Position numbers and translations under genes: made by a program
In this document: one piece after another, positions 43,601-51,781 of the stretch
How positions within the stretch are numbered: position 1 is the first letter of the stretch
Layout: every line of letters starts with the position of its first letter
Origin: an uncultured Alphaproteobacteria bacterium
GTDB lineage: Bacteria; Pseudomonadota; Alphaproteobacteria; RF32; CAG-239
Direction of reading: 5' to 3'
DNA length: 64,000 bases
Assembly (NCBI GenBank): GCA_934271465.1
Contig: CAKQRQ010000008.1
Location: 20,995 to 84,994, forward strand
The notes under the pieces: model-generated
Seen by the model: the letters and a program-made list of their open reading frames with translations, nothing else
The model's database searches: none
Told to the model about the DNA's origin: nothing

Positions 43601-45953
43601 TGAAAACGGTAATCTGGTCGATTTAGATGGAAATGTGATTGGCAGAATAGGCCCAGATGGAAAATTGATTTCCTCCGATTCGGGATTGCGTGCAATTTAC
43701 GACGCCGATGGAAACTTGATTGGTTATTTGGATAAAGACGGAAATTTGCTGGATGCTGATGGAAATATTATCGGCCGATTGGATGAAAACGGTAATTTGG
43801 TCGACTTGAACGGAAATATTATCGGGAAACTTGGCGAAGATGGAATTTTGCGAGATACTGAAGGGAATGTTTTAGGCAAAACAGCAAATTTACGTCCAAT
43901 CTATGACGCTAATGGTAATTTAATCGGCTATTTGGATGAAAACGGCAACTTGTTGGATGCTGATGGAAAAATTATCGGCCGATTGGATGAAAACGGCAAT
44001 TTGGTTGATTTAGATGGAAATATTATCGGAAAACTTGACGCGGACGGCACTTTGCGAGATAAAGACGGAAATGTCATCGGAAAAGTTGCGGGATTGCGGC
44101 CGGTTTATGACGCCGATGGTAATTTAATCGGCTATATAGACGACAAAGGCAACTTCATCGGGCTGGATGGTAAAGTTATCGGTCGGTTGGATGAAAACGG
44201 CAATTTAGTCGATTTAGATGGAAATATTATCGGAAAACTCAATGAAGACGGAACAATTACGGACAAAGATGGTAATTTGCTGGGGCGCCTGGCCAAAGGA
44301 AAAGCTGTTTATGATGAGTTCGGAAATCTGATAGGCTATGTTATGCCTGACGGAACGGTTGTGGATGCAAACGGAAATGTGATAGGCAGAGTTTTACCTG
44401 ACGGAACAATTGTTGATTTGGACGGAAATGTTATCGGTAATACCAATCGAAAATGGTTTGACAAGGCTTCAATCGCCAAAACTGATGTAAATAAGAAAAA
44501 AGATGATGTCTCTCCGGCATTGAAGCTTCTTGAGGATTCGAGCTATTATAAGTCATTGGGAATTGCGCTGACGCCGGATGGCGAGTATCTGGGGGAAATT
44601 TTGGAAGATGACACCGTTATTGATGATAAAGGAAATGTCATCGGATACAAAATGCCTGACGGGTTGATTATTGATGATGACGGCAATTTAATCGGAACAG
44701 AAGAAGTTGAAACGGAAGAAACCGACAAAGATAATATCTTTATTCCTGCCGGAACATTCGGCCCTGGGGGTGCGTATGGCGTCGGGAGCGGTCCTGCGGG
44801 CAATTTGGGCCCAGGCGGAGGGTATGGTCCTGGCGAACGATATGACCCGACTCGGAAAGCAGCTCTAGATGCGGCAATGCAGGAACGAAGACAAAATATC
44901 AGCGTTGGCAAGATAAGCAGTGGTATCCGAAAAGAAGCTTTTGATGGATATCAAAAAGATTGGTCCGAACAGGGAATTCCAAAGTCAATTTCGTCTTGGC
45001 GTGTGGATATGAGTGAGATGATATTCTCAGATAAACCAATTCCGGCTGTTATTGCCAGAGCAATTGATACAAACAATCCTGCTCCCGTTACGGCATATGT
45101 TGAACGAAATGTTTATGCGGAAGAAGGGCGAAATATTATTATTCCGGCGGGGTCTCGTTTAATCGGAGCTTTCGGCAGCATAACGGCAGCGGCTGAAGCC
45201 ACATCGGAATCTGCACGTGTTCAAATCAGTTGGGAACGTCTCATCCGTCCGGACGGATCAATCTTTGTCTTTTCGGGGCAAACGGCAGATGCTCAAGGGC
45301 GAGCCGGTGCATTGGGTTATGTTGATCAACAACTGTTTAAGAAATATACTTTGCCGATTGTGACAACAGTTTTGAGCTCGGGCGCATCTTACTTTATCGC
45401 CAGTGCGGAAGATGCCAGCGGGAATGTTGAAACCTCAAAACAGCAAGCGGCCAGTGATGCTCGTCAAAACTTCTTAAACGATATGGAAAGCCTGTTTGAT
45501 GAAATTTTGGCAGATAAGACGGATGTCAAAGCGATGACTTATATTCCGGCCGGCACACGTATTATTGTTTATCCGAATACGGATTTGTGGCTACGCACGG
45601 CAGAAAGGGACTCTGAGGCTATGGCAATGATGGGAGATGCAGAGGTGCTGATTAATGACCCGAAAGTAAAAGCACAAAGAGAAAATCAAAAGCAGAAAAA
45701 CAAAACCGGAGCTTCCAGTTCAGTCGTTTATGAGCCGGATGACGCAAATGTAGAATCTTCAAGTGCTCAAAAAGTAACGCCGTTGATTAATAAAACATCT
45801 CAGAAACAGAAAAATACTTCTATCACACCGCCGCCTCCGTCTGCCGGAAATATTCCGTCAGCCGGAACGGGCGGCATGACGACCACAACGAAATCGTCAT
45901 CGGAGACATCAGGCGGCAGCAATACAAATCAAAGTATTCCGGCTTTATTCTAA
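40668..45953 (+). CDS. virB10: VirB10/DotG-like protein with signal peptide and giant repeat region
   Basis: 1761 residues. AAAGGA precedes the ATG. A signal peptide (ILTGCICGSILISGMAQAQ) replaces the usual VirB10 inner-membrane anchor. About 80 units of a 17-residue repeat (GNIIGRVxPDGTVVDxD type) run to ~1345, then a Gly/Pro hinge (FGPGGAYGVGSGPAGNLG). The VirB10/TrbI domain lies at ~1440-1650: PAVIARAIDTNNPAPVTAYV, IIIPAGSRLIGAFGS, RIQ-like SWERLIRPDGSIF and IPAGTRIIVYPNTDLWL. A Ser/Thr/Gln/Pro tail ends it. Known relatives with long repeats between anchor and core are DotG and CagY. virB11 follows after 12 bases. Confidence 0.85.
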   Translation: MSLLRTIKKWLILTGCICGSILISGMAQAQEITAINFNGEMLGKVIPDGKVVGFDNKLLGNVTADSLIINSKGELIGGVVPQGVAIGNDTGLLGKVGNDGSVRTASGQIIGKALPNGLVVNEFFDILGQIIFPGLVYNDEGKIAGRITGDGLYTSLNGQQIGVVTPDGYAYRKIGNDYLLDGRLISSKMVVSLSGDFIGSVVPGGQVTDFNSKSIGQVKANGFVYDSENKIIGKIVTSGYAFDNNGFYLGFVSYNGEVVHENKVIGKVRADGLVMNINGAIVGTMQDAAATATDLSGRYLGRILPDGNIARATEVSGLIGARGIVSDASGKILGSIVKTGPVYDYKGELKGHALSNGSIISLNGTAIGYMSGNIAYNLSGTAIGEVMSPKAVYGVDGVFVGMSGISSSLSSKSDKIMVSPLGYVFGQSGAIAGRALPLGRYYMPFGTVSSYQGLDGKALSASGTEFGRIVGAGYVLNQQNNFVSQNITDFLAVKSDGTQIGILNDENKILNNSLNPIAKILPDGSITEIRSGNLNYMPKIGQSYKEHIALDFSGGFLGYADIVGNINNLSGAKIGHAVERGLVQDNSGIVIGYLVGYKGGIDEKCNLIGVTSSSGGIYNYRGVYVGKVLENKTIISDSGAVLGYTVEETPIIDFNGRIIGFTAYDGKVMNEQNEAIGCLSKDGKLYNADNALIGKAISYESVIDFSGNIIGYSTVDGLFVDSDNNLKGYQQPNDNVNSTAGLPIGMLMKYKVAFSLDNKFIGYVAKDGKVLDSKNKEIGKVDFDGYVVSKSTKIGYALNDFYLYDNSGKVIGLITRNGEATSFSNQNLGRFDRGFVLKDGAVIARGNRDYNIREKSHLVLGQLALDGNVRDNLGNIIGTLSGAGNILNANGEIIAVATPLQFYSLAETADKRQMVFDENGNFLGYRDENGNLVDANGNLIKSAIKGRAIYDADGNLIGYLDEDGNLRDANGKIIGRLDENGNLVDLDGNVIGRIGPDGKLISSDSGLRAIYDADGNLIGYLDKDGNLLDADGNIIGRLDENGNLVDLNGNIIGKLGEDGILRDTEGNVLGKTANLRPIYDANGNLIGYLDENGNLLDADGKIIGRLDENGNLVDLDGNIIGKLDADGTLRDKDGNVIGKVAGLRPVYDADGNLIGYIDDKGNFIGLDGKVIGRLDENGNLVDLDGNIIGKLNEDGTITDKDGNLLGRLAKGKAVYDEFGNLIGYVMPDGTVVDANGNVIGRVLPDGTIVDLDGNVIGNTNRKWFDKASIAKTDVNKKKDDVSPALKLLEDSSYYKSLGIALTPDGEYLGEILEDDTVIDDKGNVIGYKMPDGLIIDDDGNLIGTEEVETEETDKDNIFIPAGTFGPGGAYGVGSGPAGNLGPGGGYGPGERYDPTRKAALDAAMQERRQNISVGKISSGIRKEAFDGYQKDWSEQGIPKSISSWRVDMSEMIFSDKPIPAVIARAIDTNNPAPVTAYVERNVYAEEGRNIIIPAGSRLIGAFGSITAAAEATSESARVQISWERLIRPDGSIFVFSGQTADAQGRAGALGYVDQQLFKKYTLPIVTTVLSSGASYFIASAEDASGNVETSKQQAASDARQNFLNDMESLFDEILADKTDVKAMTYIPAGTRIIVYPNTDLWLRTAERDSEAMAMMGDAEVLINDPKVKAQRENQKQKNKTGASSSVVYEPDDANVESSSAQKVTPLINKTSQKQKNTSITPPPPSAGNIPSAGTGGMTTTTKSSSETSGGSNTNQSIPALF
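40764..44700 (+). repeat. 17-residue coding repeat array 2, with 204-bp higher-order units
   Basis: The array continues the repeat of the upstream gene. From 43506 to 44300 units are grouped into blocks of four (68 residues). Block starts at 43689, 43893, 44097 and 44301 are exactly 204 bp apart; the block before (43506) is 183 bp. Each block opens R/K-x-(I/V)YD and contains GRLDENGNLVDL. This part is the most homogeneous and so the most recently amplified. Confidence 0.85.
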
Positions 45954-45965
45954 GGAGTTTGTCCC

Positions 45966-46934
45966 ATGAGTTTTACAGTTCTTGAATCAATCCTGAGGCC
46001 ATTGTCTTATTGGTATGGGCAAGATGGTATAGAAGAAGTGGCAATCAATCATGCGGGAGAAGTTTGGCTGCGGCTGAGGGGAAAAAGAGCTTATCCGTGG
46101 GTGGCCTACAAAGATGAAAAATTAAGCAAAGAATATTTGACCGATTTGCTTTATATTGTGGCCAATACCTATGAACTTCCATTTGACCCGATACAGGGAA
46201 ACCCCGTTGTTTATGCGACTATCCCCGGAGAACACCGCTTTTCGGCAATTTGCGGAAAGAATGTAATGTATGATAACAACGATTTAACCGGTGGAATCGC
46301 TTTGACAATTCGTGTCCATGCCGATGATGTGGCGTTCGGATTGGGCGACTATGGGTTGATTCAGGGTGAAAGGCTGCATAAAATCAATCCGCTCAAAGAT
46401 ATTAAAGAGCCGGAAGATCCCTATGAAAGATTGTTATTAAGCATTAAACGCGGTGACCACATTTTGATTTCAGGAGCAACTTCAACAGGTAAAACGACAT
46501 TTTTGAACAACTTGCTCAAGATTTTGGATATCAATAAACGAATTTTGACAATTGAAGATACGCGCGAATTGATTGTGCCCCACAAAAACAGAGTTCATAT
46601 CACGCTTTCCAGAACGGAGCAGACAAACGCGTTAACTTATGCAAAAGTAATTGACTTAGTGGTTCGTTTTACACCGGATGCAATTATCGGCGGCGAAATT
46701 TCAACAGGAAATGCCGGTGCTATTTGGGAATTAATGGGGTCCGGCCACGATAACTGTTTGGCAACAATCCACGCCGAGAGTTCCGAGGCGGCTTATCAAG
46801 CATTTACTGACCGTATTTTGCATACTTATCCGACAATTGACCGCAAAAAAACCATTGAAGAAATGCGCCAAAAATTAAGGGTCGTCCAAATTAATCGTGA
46901 CGGAAACCTGCGTGCCGTTACGGAAATTACGTAG
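45966..46934 (+). CDS. virB11: VirB11-family T4SS ATPase
   Basis: 322 residues. The N-terminal domain (~1-140) includes WYGQDGIEEVAINHAGEVWL; the C-terminal RecA-like domain has Walker A SGATSTGKTTFL near 169-180, the Asp box TIEDTRELIVP, Walker B region DAIIGGEIS near 238-246, and His box GHDNCLATIHAES near 260. VirB11 forms a hexamer at the inner membrane and switches between pilus building and substrate transfer. AAGGAG precedes the ATG. The genes downstream are separated by a 90-bp gap. Confidence 0.95.
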   Translation: MSFTVLESILRPLSYWYGQDGIEEVAINHAGEVWLRLRGKRAYPWVAYKDEKLSKEYLTDLLYIVANTYELPFDPIQGNPVVYATIPGEHRFSAICGKNVMYDNNDLTGGIALTIRVHADDVAFGLGDYGLIQGERLHKINPLKDIKEPEDPYERLLLSIKRGDHILISGATSTGKTTFLNNLLKILDINKRILTIEDTRELIVPHKNRVHITLSRTEQTNALTYAKVIDLVVRFTPDAIIGGEISTGNAGAIWELMGSGHDNCLATIHAESSEAAYQAFTDRILHTYPTIDRKKTIEEMRQKLRVVQINRDGNLRAVTEIT

Positions 46935-47024
46935 TGGGGTGTTTTTTATTCTTTTTGTTAACCCTAAATTTACAAGATTCATCTATCATAAGGTAGTATG
47001 GGTAAAGTTTAACTTGTAAAAAAG

Positions 47025-49148
47025 ATGGTATTGGAAAACGACAAAACAACAGAAGCCCGAAGAAAGGCCATGCGAAACGGCGAGGAAGATCCTCTGGTCG
47101 TTGCGCAGCGCTTTTTAAATATCTATCGACAAATGCATATTTTTTCGCCGGAGCGCAAAGAAGCATTTAACAAGATGCTTCTGGAGCTCTCCCCAGAAAT
47201 CAGAGGGCTTTTTTCATCATTGCCCGGCGGCATTATGTTGCAGGATTATGTTGATGATTTGGCTGAAAAAAACGGCGTCCAAAAATCTGTTCATTCTTCA
47301 GCTGCGCCAAAATTAAATGAAGAGGCCCACCAACAAGCTCAAATTTTGGCAACAGCGTTGGCTCAAGCGCAAAGTCAGGTTCAATCCCAAACACAGCCCA
47401 GAGTAGAAACTGTTTCTGCACCGGTTGCAGCTGTTTCCGGAACAGCCAACCTGACAATGGATAAGGACTTTGCAGCGGAATTTGCAAAAATTATCGGCGG
47501 CGTAATGGAGCAGCAAACGCTTCTCCAAAAAGAAAACTTAGAAAAATTATCTGAGAATCTGACCCAGACGCAACTTTTCATAGCCCAAAGTCTCAAAGAA
47601 ACAAAAGGGAAAAATTCAGAAGATATCAAGGGGCTGTGTAAGGTTATTGTTGAAGTTTACAAAAGAGCCAAAGAAGACCGGCAGTCAAATATGGAAGAAC
47701 TTTGTAAGACGATTGCTAAAACTCAAACGGCGGCAAGCTCTAAAGAAGAAATCCCCGTTTCAAAAACGGTTTCGCAGGACGAGGCAACCCAGCGGCTGAT
47801 GGAAGTCGTGCTAGACGGACAAAAGCAGTTAAGCTCCAGATTGTCAAAAGTTGAAGAATTGTCTCTTTCTCGGGCAAATGACAATAAAGAATTGCTGGCT
47901 GTTTTTGAAAAATCTCAGACAGAGATGATTAAGAGCTTCAAAGAAGCGCAGGAAAAGAGCCCTGCAGTTGGGAGCGGCAATGAAGAAAGACTGGCTAAAT
48001 TAATCGGCGAATCTCAAGAAAGGCTTATTCACACGATTTTGGCGGCCAATATCCAGCAAAGTGCCTCAAGCTCGCAGGCTAATAATGCAAACAATATTCA
48101 TATTAATGCACCGGATAATTCAGCGCAAATGTTGTTGCTGGTTGACAAAATAGCTTCTCTACAGGCCGCAAACGAGCAAAATCTTGAAAAAGCCCTTGCA
48201 AAAATTGTAGAAGCCCAAGGCGGGGTGTATGATAAAATCAGCCGCCGCCAGACGGAAGAGTTGGCTCAGATTATAACAAAGGGATTGAATGATGCCAAAA
48301 AAATCATTGAAGAAGCGCCTCGGGAAGAAAAGCCTTTTTTAAAAGAATACATTCCTGAAGTGCCGACTGTTCAAGCAGAAAATATTTTTGCTCATGAAAA
48401 AGATGAGCCTTTGAGCGAGGATGTTCCTGTCATACAAGAAAAAGCCGAAAATGAGCCGCGCAAGAAAAAGAAGAAGAAAAAAAAGAAAAAACTTGAAATT
48501 TTTGAGCAATCTCCTCAAGAACAAGAAGGAGTCGTTGAAGAAAGTCCCTTTGATAAAGAGGATTTCAGTATTAATGATTTGCCAGATATAACGGAGTTAA
48601 CGGAAAATTTTTCTGAAAAAAGTCCGGAGATACCAGATTTTCAGCTTCCTGAAGAAGAAAATATTGAGCAAGAGGAGCTGAAAGAACAGGATTCTATGGA
48701 GCCGGTTGAAAACGAACCAGAAGCCGAAGTTGAAGAGCAGTTTAACCAGACAGAAGATTTTCCGATCCAAGAATTTCAATATCCGGAAGAAAACCAAGAG
48801 GAAACGGATGAAGGCTCAAAAGAGCTAAATGGTGATGATTGGGGATTTGGGTCGAGTTCTGCCGAGCCTCAAAAGCCGGCCGCTGTGGAAGACAATGATA
48901 ACGGCGAGGGAACAGATTGGACATGGGATTATGTTGAAGATACAGCGCCGGAAGAAGCTGACGGAGAGGCTATCGGTGAAAATAGTTATATTTATAGCGG
49001 AGATTTATTCGGACAAGAAAAAGTCTCAAACGGCGGTGCATTGATGTATGGAATGACGCCTGAAAGACTGTCTGTTCGTCCAAAGATTATAACAGCGAAT
49101 GATGAGGATATTTCTGATCCGTATCAAAATAGTATTCTAAAAGATTAA
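47025..49148 (+). CDS. Cytosolic coiled-coil protein with lysine run, T4SS accessory
   Basis: 707 residues with no signal peptide or membrane segment. An N-terminal globular part (~25-85: FLNIYRQMHIFSPERKEAFN) is followed by Gln/Ala-rich sequence (ALAQAQSQVQSQTQ), helical segments to ~450, a run of about ten lysines near 485, then a highly acidic Glu/Pro/Asp-rich tail to the end. The start is uncertain: ATG 47025 has only AAAAAAG before it. No family is recognised. Its place between virB11 and other machine genes suggests a cytosolic scaffold, substrate-handling or regulatory partner. Confidence 0.6.
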   Translation: MVLENDKTTEARRKAMRNGEEDPLVVAQRFLNIYRQMHIFSPERKEAFNKMLLELSPEIRGLFSSLPGGIMLQDYVDDLAEKNGVQKSVHSSAAPKLNEEAHQQAQILATALAQAQSQVQSQTQPRVETVSAPVAAVSGTANLTMDKDFAAEFAKIIGGVMEQQTLLQKENLEKLSENLTQTQLFIAQSLKETKGKNSEDIKGLCKVIVEVYKRAKEDRQSNMEELCKTIAKTQTAASSKEEIPVSKTVSQDEATQRLMEVVLDGQKQLSSRLSKVEELSLSRANDNKELLAVFEKSQTEMIKSFKEAQEKSPAVGSGNEERLAKLIGESQERLIHTILAANIQQSASSSQANNANNIHINAPDNSAQMLLLVDKIASLQAANEQNLEKALAKIVEAQGGVYDKISRRQTEELAQIITKGLNDAKKIIEEAPREEKPFLKEYIPEVPTVQAENIFAHEKDEPLSEDVPVIQEKAENEPRKKKKKKKKKKLEIFEQSPQEQEGVVEESPFDKEDFSINDLPDITELTENFSEKSPEIPDFQLPEEENIEQEELKEQDSMEPVENEPEAEVEEQFNQTEDFPIQEFQYPEENQEETDEGSKELNGDDWGFGSSSAEPQKPAAVEDNDNGEGTDWTWDYVEDTAPEEADGEAIGENSYIYSGDLFGQEKVSNGGALMYGMTPERLSVRPKIITANDEDISDPYQNSILKD

Positions 49149-49218
49149 AATAATAATTTACAAAGTTGCAAGGCTCAATTAGAGTAAAACAAAGCACATT
49201 AAGCAAGGGGATGGACAA

Positions 49219-49755
49219 ATGGAACAGAGCAAAACATTCAGTTCGGGAAAAAATACGGCAGGCGATACATGGTATGTCGATAATTATATTTTGCTCAAAG
49301 ACTACTATGATATGACAATTTCACGGATTGCCGCAAGGTGTGTCCGCAGCGGAAATATCGCAATAGAAGATTATAAATATTATGCATATGTTTTAGATGT
49401 TTTGGAGGAAATTACCGAAACCGGAGAATATATTCTGGCTCATCAGGATTTGTTCGATTACGTTGAGAAGAGGATTTCCGGAGGGGTTAACGCCTTAAGA
49501 AAAAATTTGAAAGAATTCAAAACAGAGTTGGAGCATAACGCTTCTCCCGAAATGATTAAACAGGATAAAAATGAGCTGAACAAAATGAAAGCGGCATTAG
49601 GAAAAATTGATAAATCCGAAGACCCGACAGCCGGTGCAGGAATGTCAATGGACGATGTCGTTAATAAATTAATGCAGGAAAATCATATTAAACCGAATTT
49701 TGAGGCCTCAGAGCAGGCTCCCGCACAACAGCCGCAAGGACAGCCGAAACCATAG
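49219..49755 (+). CDS. Small cytosolic protein of unknown function in the T4SS operon
   Basis: 178 residues, hydrophilic, no signal peptide. GCAAGGGGATGGACAA precedes the ATG. The N-terminal half is helical with many aromatics (DTWYVDNYILLKDYYDMTI, YKYYAYVLDVLEE); the middle has a charged helix (LRKNLKEFKTELE) and the end is a Gln/Pro-rich tail (QAPAQQPQGQPKP). No family is recognised. It starts 70 bases after the previous gene and ends 9 bases before the lipoprotein gene. A chaperone or cytosolic adaptor is possible. Confidence 0.6.
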   Translation: MEQSKTFSSGKNTAGDTWYVDNYILLKDYYDMTISRIAARCVRSGNIAIEDYKYYAYVLDVLEEITETGEYILAHQDLFDYVEKRISGGVNALRKNLKEFKTELEHNASPEMIKQDKNELNKMKAALGKIDKSEDPTAGAGMSMDDVVNKLMQENHIKPNFEASEQAPAQQPQGQPKP

Positions 49756-49764
49756 GAATGAATA

Positions 49765-51069
49765 ATGGAAAAAAAGATTAAAACAGCGATTTTAGGATGT
49801 GTAGCTTTATTAAGCGCATGCACGGCGTTTGAGGAATTTTCTCAGAATTTACCCATACAGTTCGAGGGAAAAATGTCAGAAGGCTTTTTTAAGCCGGAGC
49901 CCAAGAAATCTGCCGTTCCTGTTTATACGGCAAAAGTTGAGGAAAAAACATATCCCGAGATAAGAACAACCCAAGGTGCAGATAGTCTTGATTTGGAAAC
50001 GCCGTTGAGATGTTCCGTCAATTGGGCGACACAGCAAATGATTTCAACGATTCCTTATAATGTAAAAGCCTTTAATCTGGTCAGCAACGGCAAAAGCGAT
50101 CCTCTGCCGCGTTTTGAAGTAAACGGTTTGTCTTTTGAAACAATGCCTGCTGAAAAGGCCTTGTTGAAACTGACGAAAGAAGCCGGCTTGAAACTTGTGG
50201 CAAAAGATGCGCCTTATGCCGGAATTTCGGCCGAAAATTTAAGGGGCGATTTTACGGATGTTGTCAATATGATTGCAGATGCGGCTGAGATTTATTATAC
50301 ATATAATGCCGCGAACAAGACCTTGAGGATTTCGCGCAAAGAAAATTTCAGCCTGTATATTCCGAAGTCCAAAACAATTATGCTTGCTGTTTTGGATGTG
50401 TTGCGGGGTTCCGGCATTACAGATTTTACATCAGACTTTGAGGATTACAGCATTACGTTTGATGCGGATTTTGAGTTGAGAAATAAGATTGTTAACTTGA
50501 TAGGGTATTTTGAAGAAAATCCGATTCTTTTGGCCTATGATATTAAAGTTTTTAATCTGTATCCGTATCAGGCAAAAGGCGTTGAATGGCAGCAGATTAT
50601 GCAAGCCTTTGACTTTGGCTCGATAAAAAGTGCCAAAAGCGGTGTTTTAGGGCGCATTTTAACAACATCAAACGATATTAATGTCTCGTCCTTGACCTCT
50701 TTTTTAAGTCGTCAGGCGCAGGTTGAAGATGTCGGCGAAGGAAAGTTTGTTGTGCCGAATTTGTGGTTTTCTCGTTTTGACATCGGAAAATGTGTTTCAA
50801 CTCAACCCATGTTGACAGACTTGTCCGTTTTGGCGAAAGCCTCATTCCGTCAAAACAATAAGATTTTTTCGGAAATAACGATAGAAAATAAAAAAGGTGA
50901 GATTGCTCAATTTTCGATTCGAAACAAATTGGGAGAAAATTTTCTGATTATCGGTTTACCCAATACGGTATTTGGAAAGAAATCACCTCAATCCGAAACG
51001 GTTATTATGGTTGTTCCGAGATTAGTCAAAACAATAAGAACATCTAAGGTTCTGGAAAATAACTTGTAA
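49765..51069 (+). CDS. Secretin-like lipoprotein of the T4SS cluster
   Basis: 434 residues. The signal ends with lipobox ALLSAC. An N0-like domain (~115-185: FEVNGLSFETMPAEKALLKL, AGLKLVAKD) is followed by an N1-like segment (DFEDYSITFDADFELRNKIV), VFNLYPYQAKGVEWQ, and a C-terminal region ending IRNKLGENFLIIGLPNTVFG and ETVIMVVPRLV, which parallels the end of secretin cores. It resembles PilN/BfpB secretins in plan but is ~100 residues shorter than the PilN-like protein at 7941, and the full set of barrel strands is not evident. It could be an outer-membrane or periplasmic ring part added to the T4SS. Confidence 0.6.
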   Translation: MEKKIKTAILGCVALLSACTAFEEFSQNLPIQFEGKMSEGFFKPEPKKSAVPVYTAKVEEKTYPEIRTTQGADSLDLETPLRCSVNWATQQMISTIPYNVKAFNLVSNGKSDPLPRFEVNGLSFETMPAEKALLKLTKEAGLKLVAKDAPYAGISAENLRGDFTDVVNMIADAAEIYYTYNAANKTLRISRKENFSLYIPKSKTIMLAVLDVLRGSGITDFTSDFEDYSITFDADFELRNKIVNLIGYFEENPILLAYDIKVFNLYPYQAKGVEWQQIMQAFDFGSIKSAKSGVLGRILTTSNDINVSSLTSFLSRQAQVEDVGEGKFVVPNLWFSRFDIGKCVSTQPMLTDLSVLAKASFRQNNKIFSEITIENKKGEIAQFSIRNKLGENFLIIGLPNTVFGKKSPQSETVIMVVPRLVKTIRTSKVLENNL

Positions 51070-51085
51070 TTTTTTGGAGAAAGAA

Positions 51086-51730
51086 ATGGAAAATCAAACA
51101 GGAAATTTCAGACCCCTGCTAAAAAAAATAAAGCGTCCGATTAACAGGTTGTTGCCGCAAACATCGGCTGTTGCTCCTGAAAACACTACTCAATTGGCAG
51201 AAAACGCTGCTGTTTCTCAAGAAAACCTGAATTCCTTTTTGGATAACACGGCAGTCCCTGTTAAAGAAAATAATCAGCCTGTTTTGGCAGAAGAACCTCA
51301 TGAGCCTCAATATATTGACGAGGAAGCCTATGATGAGGAAGTTTACGGACGGACGGAAGCCTCAACGCCGTCATGGTTGACAACAAAAATAATGGTCTTG
51401 ATAGCCTGTGTCAGCTTATTTGTCGGTTTTGTTATCGGAAAATTTATTTTTGCCGAATCTAAGGTTGTGCGCAACGGGCTTCAAGGGGTCGTCGTTAATG
51501 CCGAGGTGCCCAGAGGCCGCGCCAGATGCGGGGTGGCAGAACGGACGCAGGGTTGTGTTTTGTATCTGATGAATCCGCAGCGGCAGGATATGCGAGCCAA
51601 AGATTTTTATGATCTGGCATCACAGATGACGGGGCGTCAGCGTTTTATGATAGAAACGGGAAATATGCGCTATGCCAATACCAAAATCAAACCCGGAGAT
51701 TTGGTTCAGCTGAATATTCCGCCCTTGTAA
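51086..51730 (+). CDS. Single-pass membrane protein, last gene of the T4SS operon
   Basis: 214 residues from ATG 51086 (TTTGGAGAAAG upstream; a TTG at 51074 is less likely). A cytosolic N-terminal region of ~95 residues is acidic and disordered; one membrane helix follows (IMVLIACVSLFVGFVIGKFIF), then a periplasmic domain of ~90 residues with two Cys (RARCGVAERTQGCVLYLM) and a C-terminal KIKPGDLVQLNIPPL. No family is recognised. The topology resembles bitopic T4SS adaptor proteins such as DotF/IcmG, but sequence support is lacking. A bidirectional terminator follows 7 bases later. Confidence 0.6.
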   Translation: MENQTGNFRPLLKKIKRPINRLLPQTSAVAPENTTQLAENAAVSQENLNSFLDNTAVPVKENNQPVLAEEPHEPQYIDEEAYDEEVYGRTEASTPSWLTTKIMVLIACVSLFVGFVIGKFIFAESKVVRNGLQGVVVNAEVPRGRARCGVAERTQGCVLYLMNPQRQDMRAKDFYDLASQMTGRQRFMIETGNMRYANTKIKPGDLVQLNIPPL

Positions 51731-51737
51731 AGAGCAT

Positions 51738-51766
51738 AAAAAAACCGCCGATTGGCGGTTTTTTTT
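51738..51766. terminator. Bidirectional terminator between T4SS operon and regulator
   Basis: AAAAAAACCGCC-GATT-GGCGGTTTTTTT: GC stem flanked by A and T tracts, between convergent genes. It ends the long plus-strand operon and, on the other strand, the regulator gene. Confidence 0.9.
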
Positions 51767-51781
51767 AGTAGAAAAGATTTT

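Noticed and set aside
38017..44700. Repeat arrays considered as CRISPR or a non-coding satellite
   Set aside because: The units keep an open frame with a conserved protein motif and vary mainly at codon third positions; no spacers or cas genes are present.
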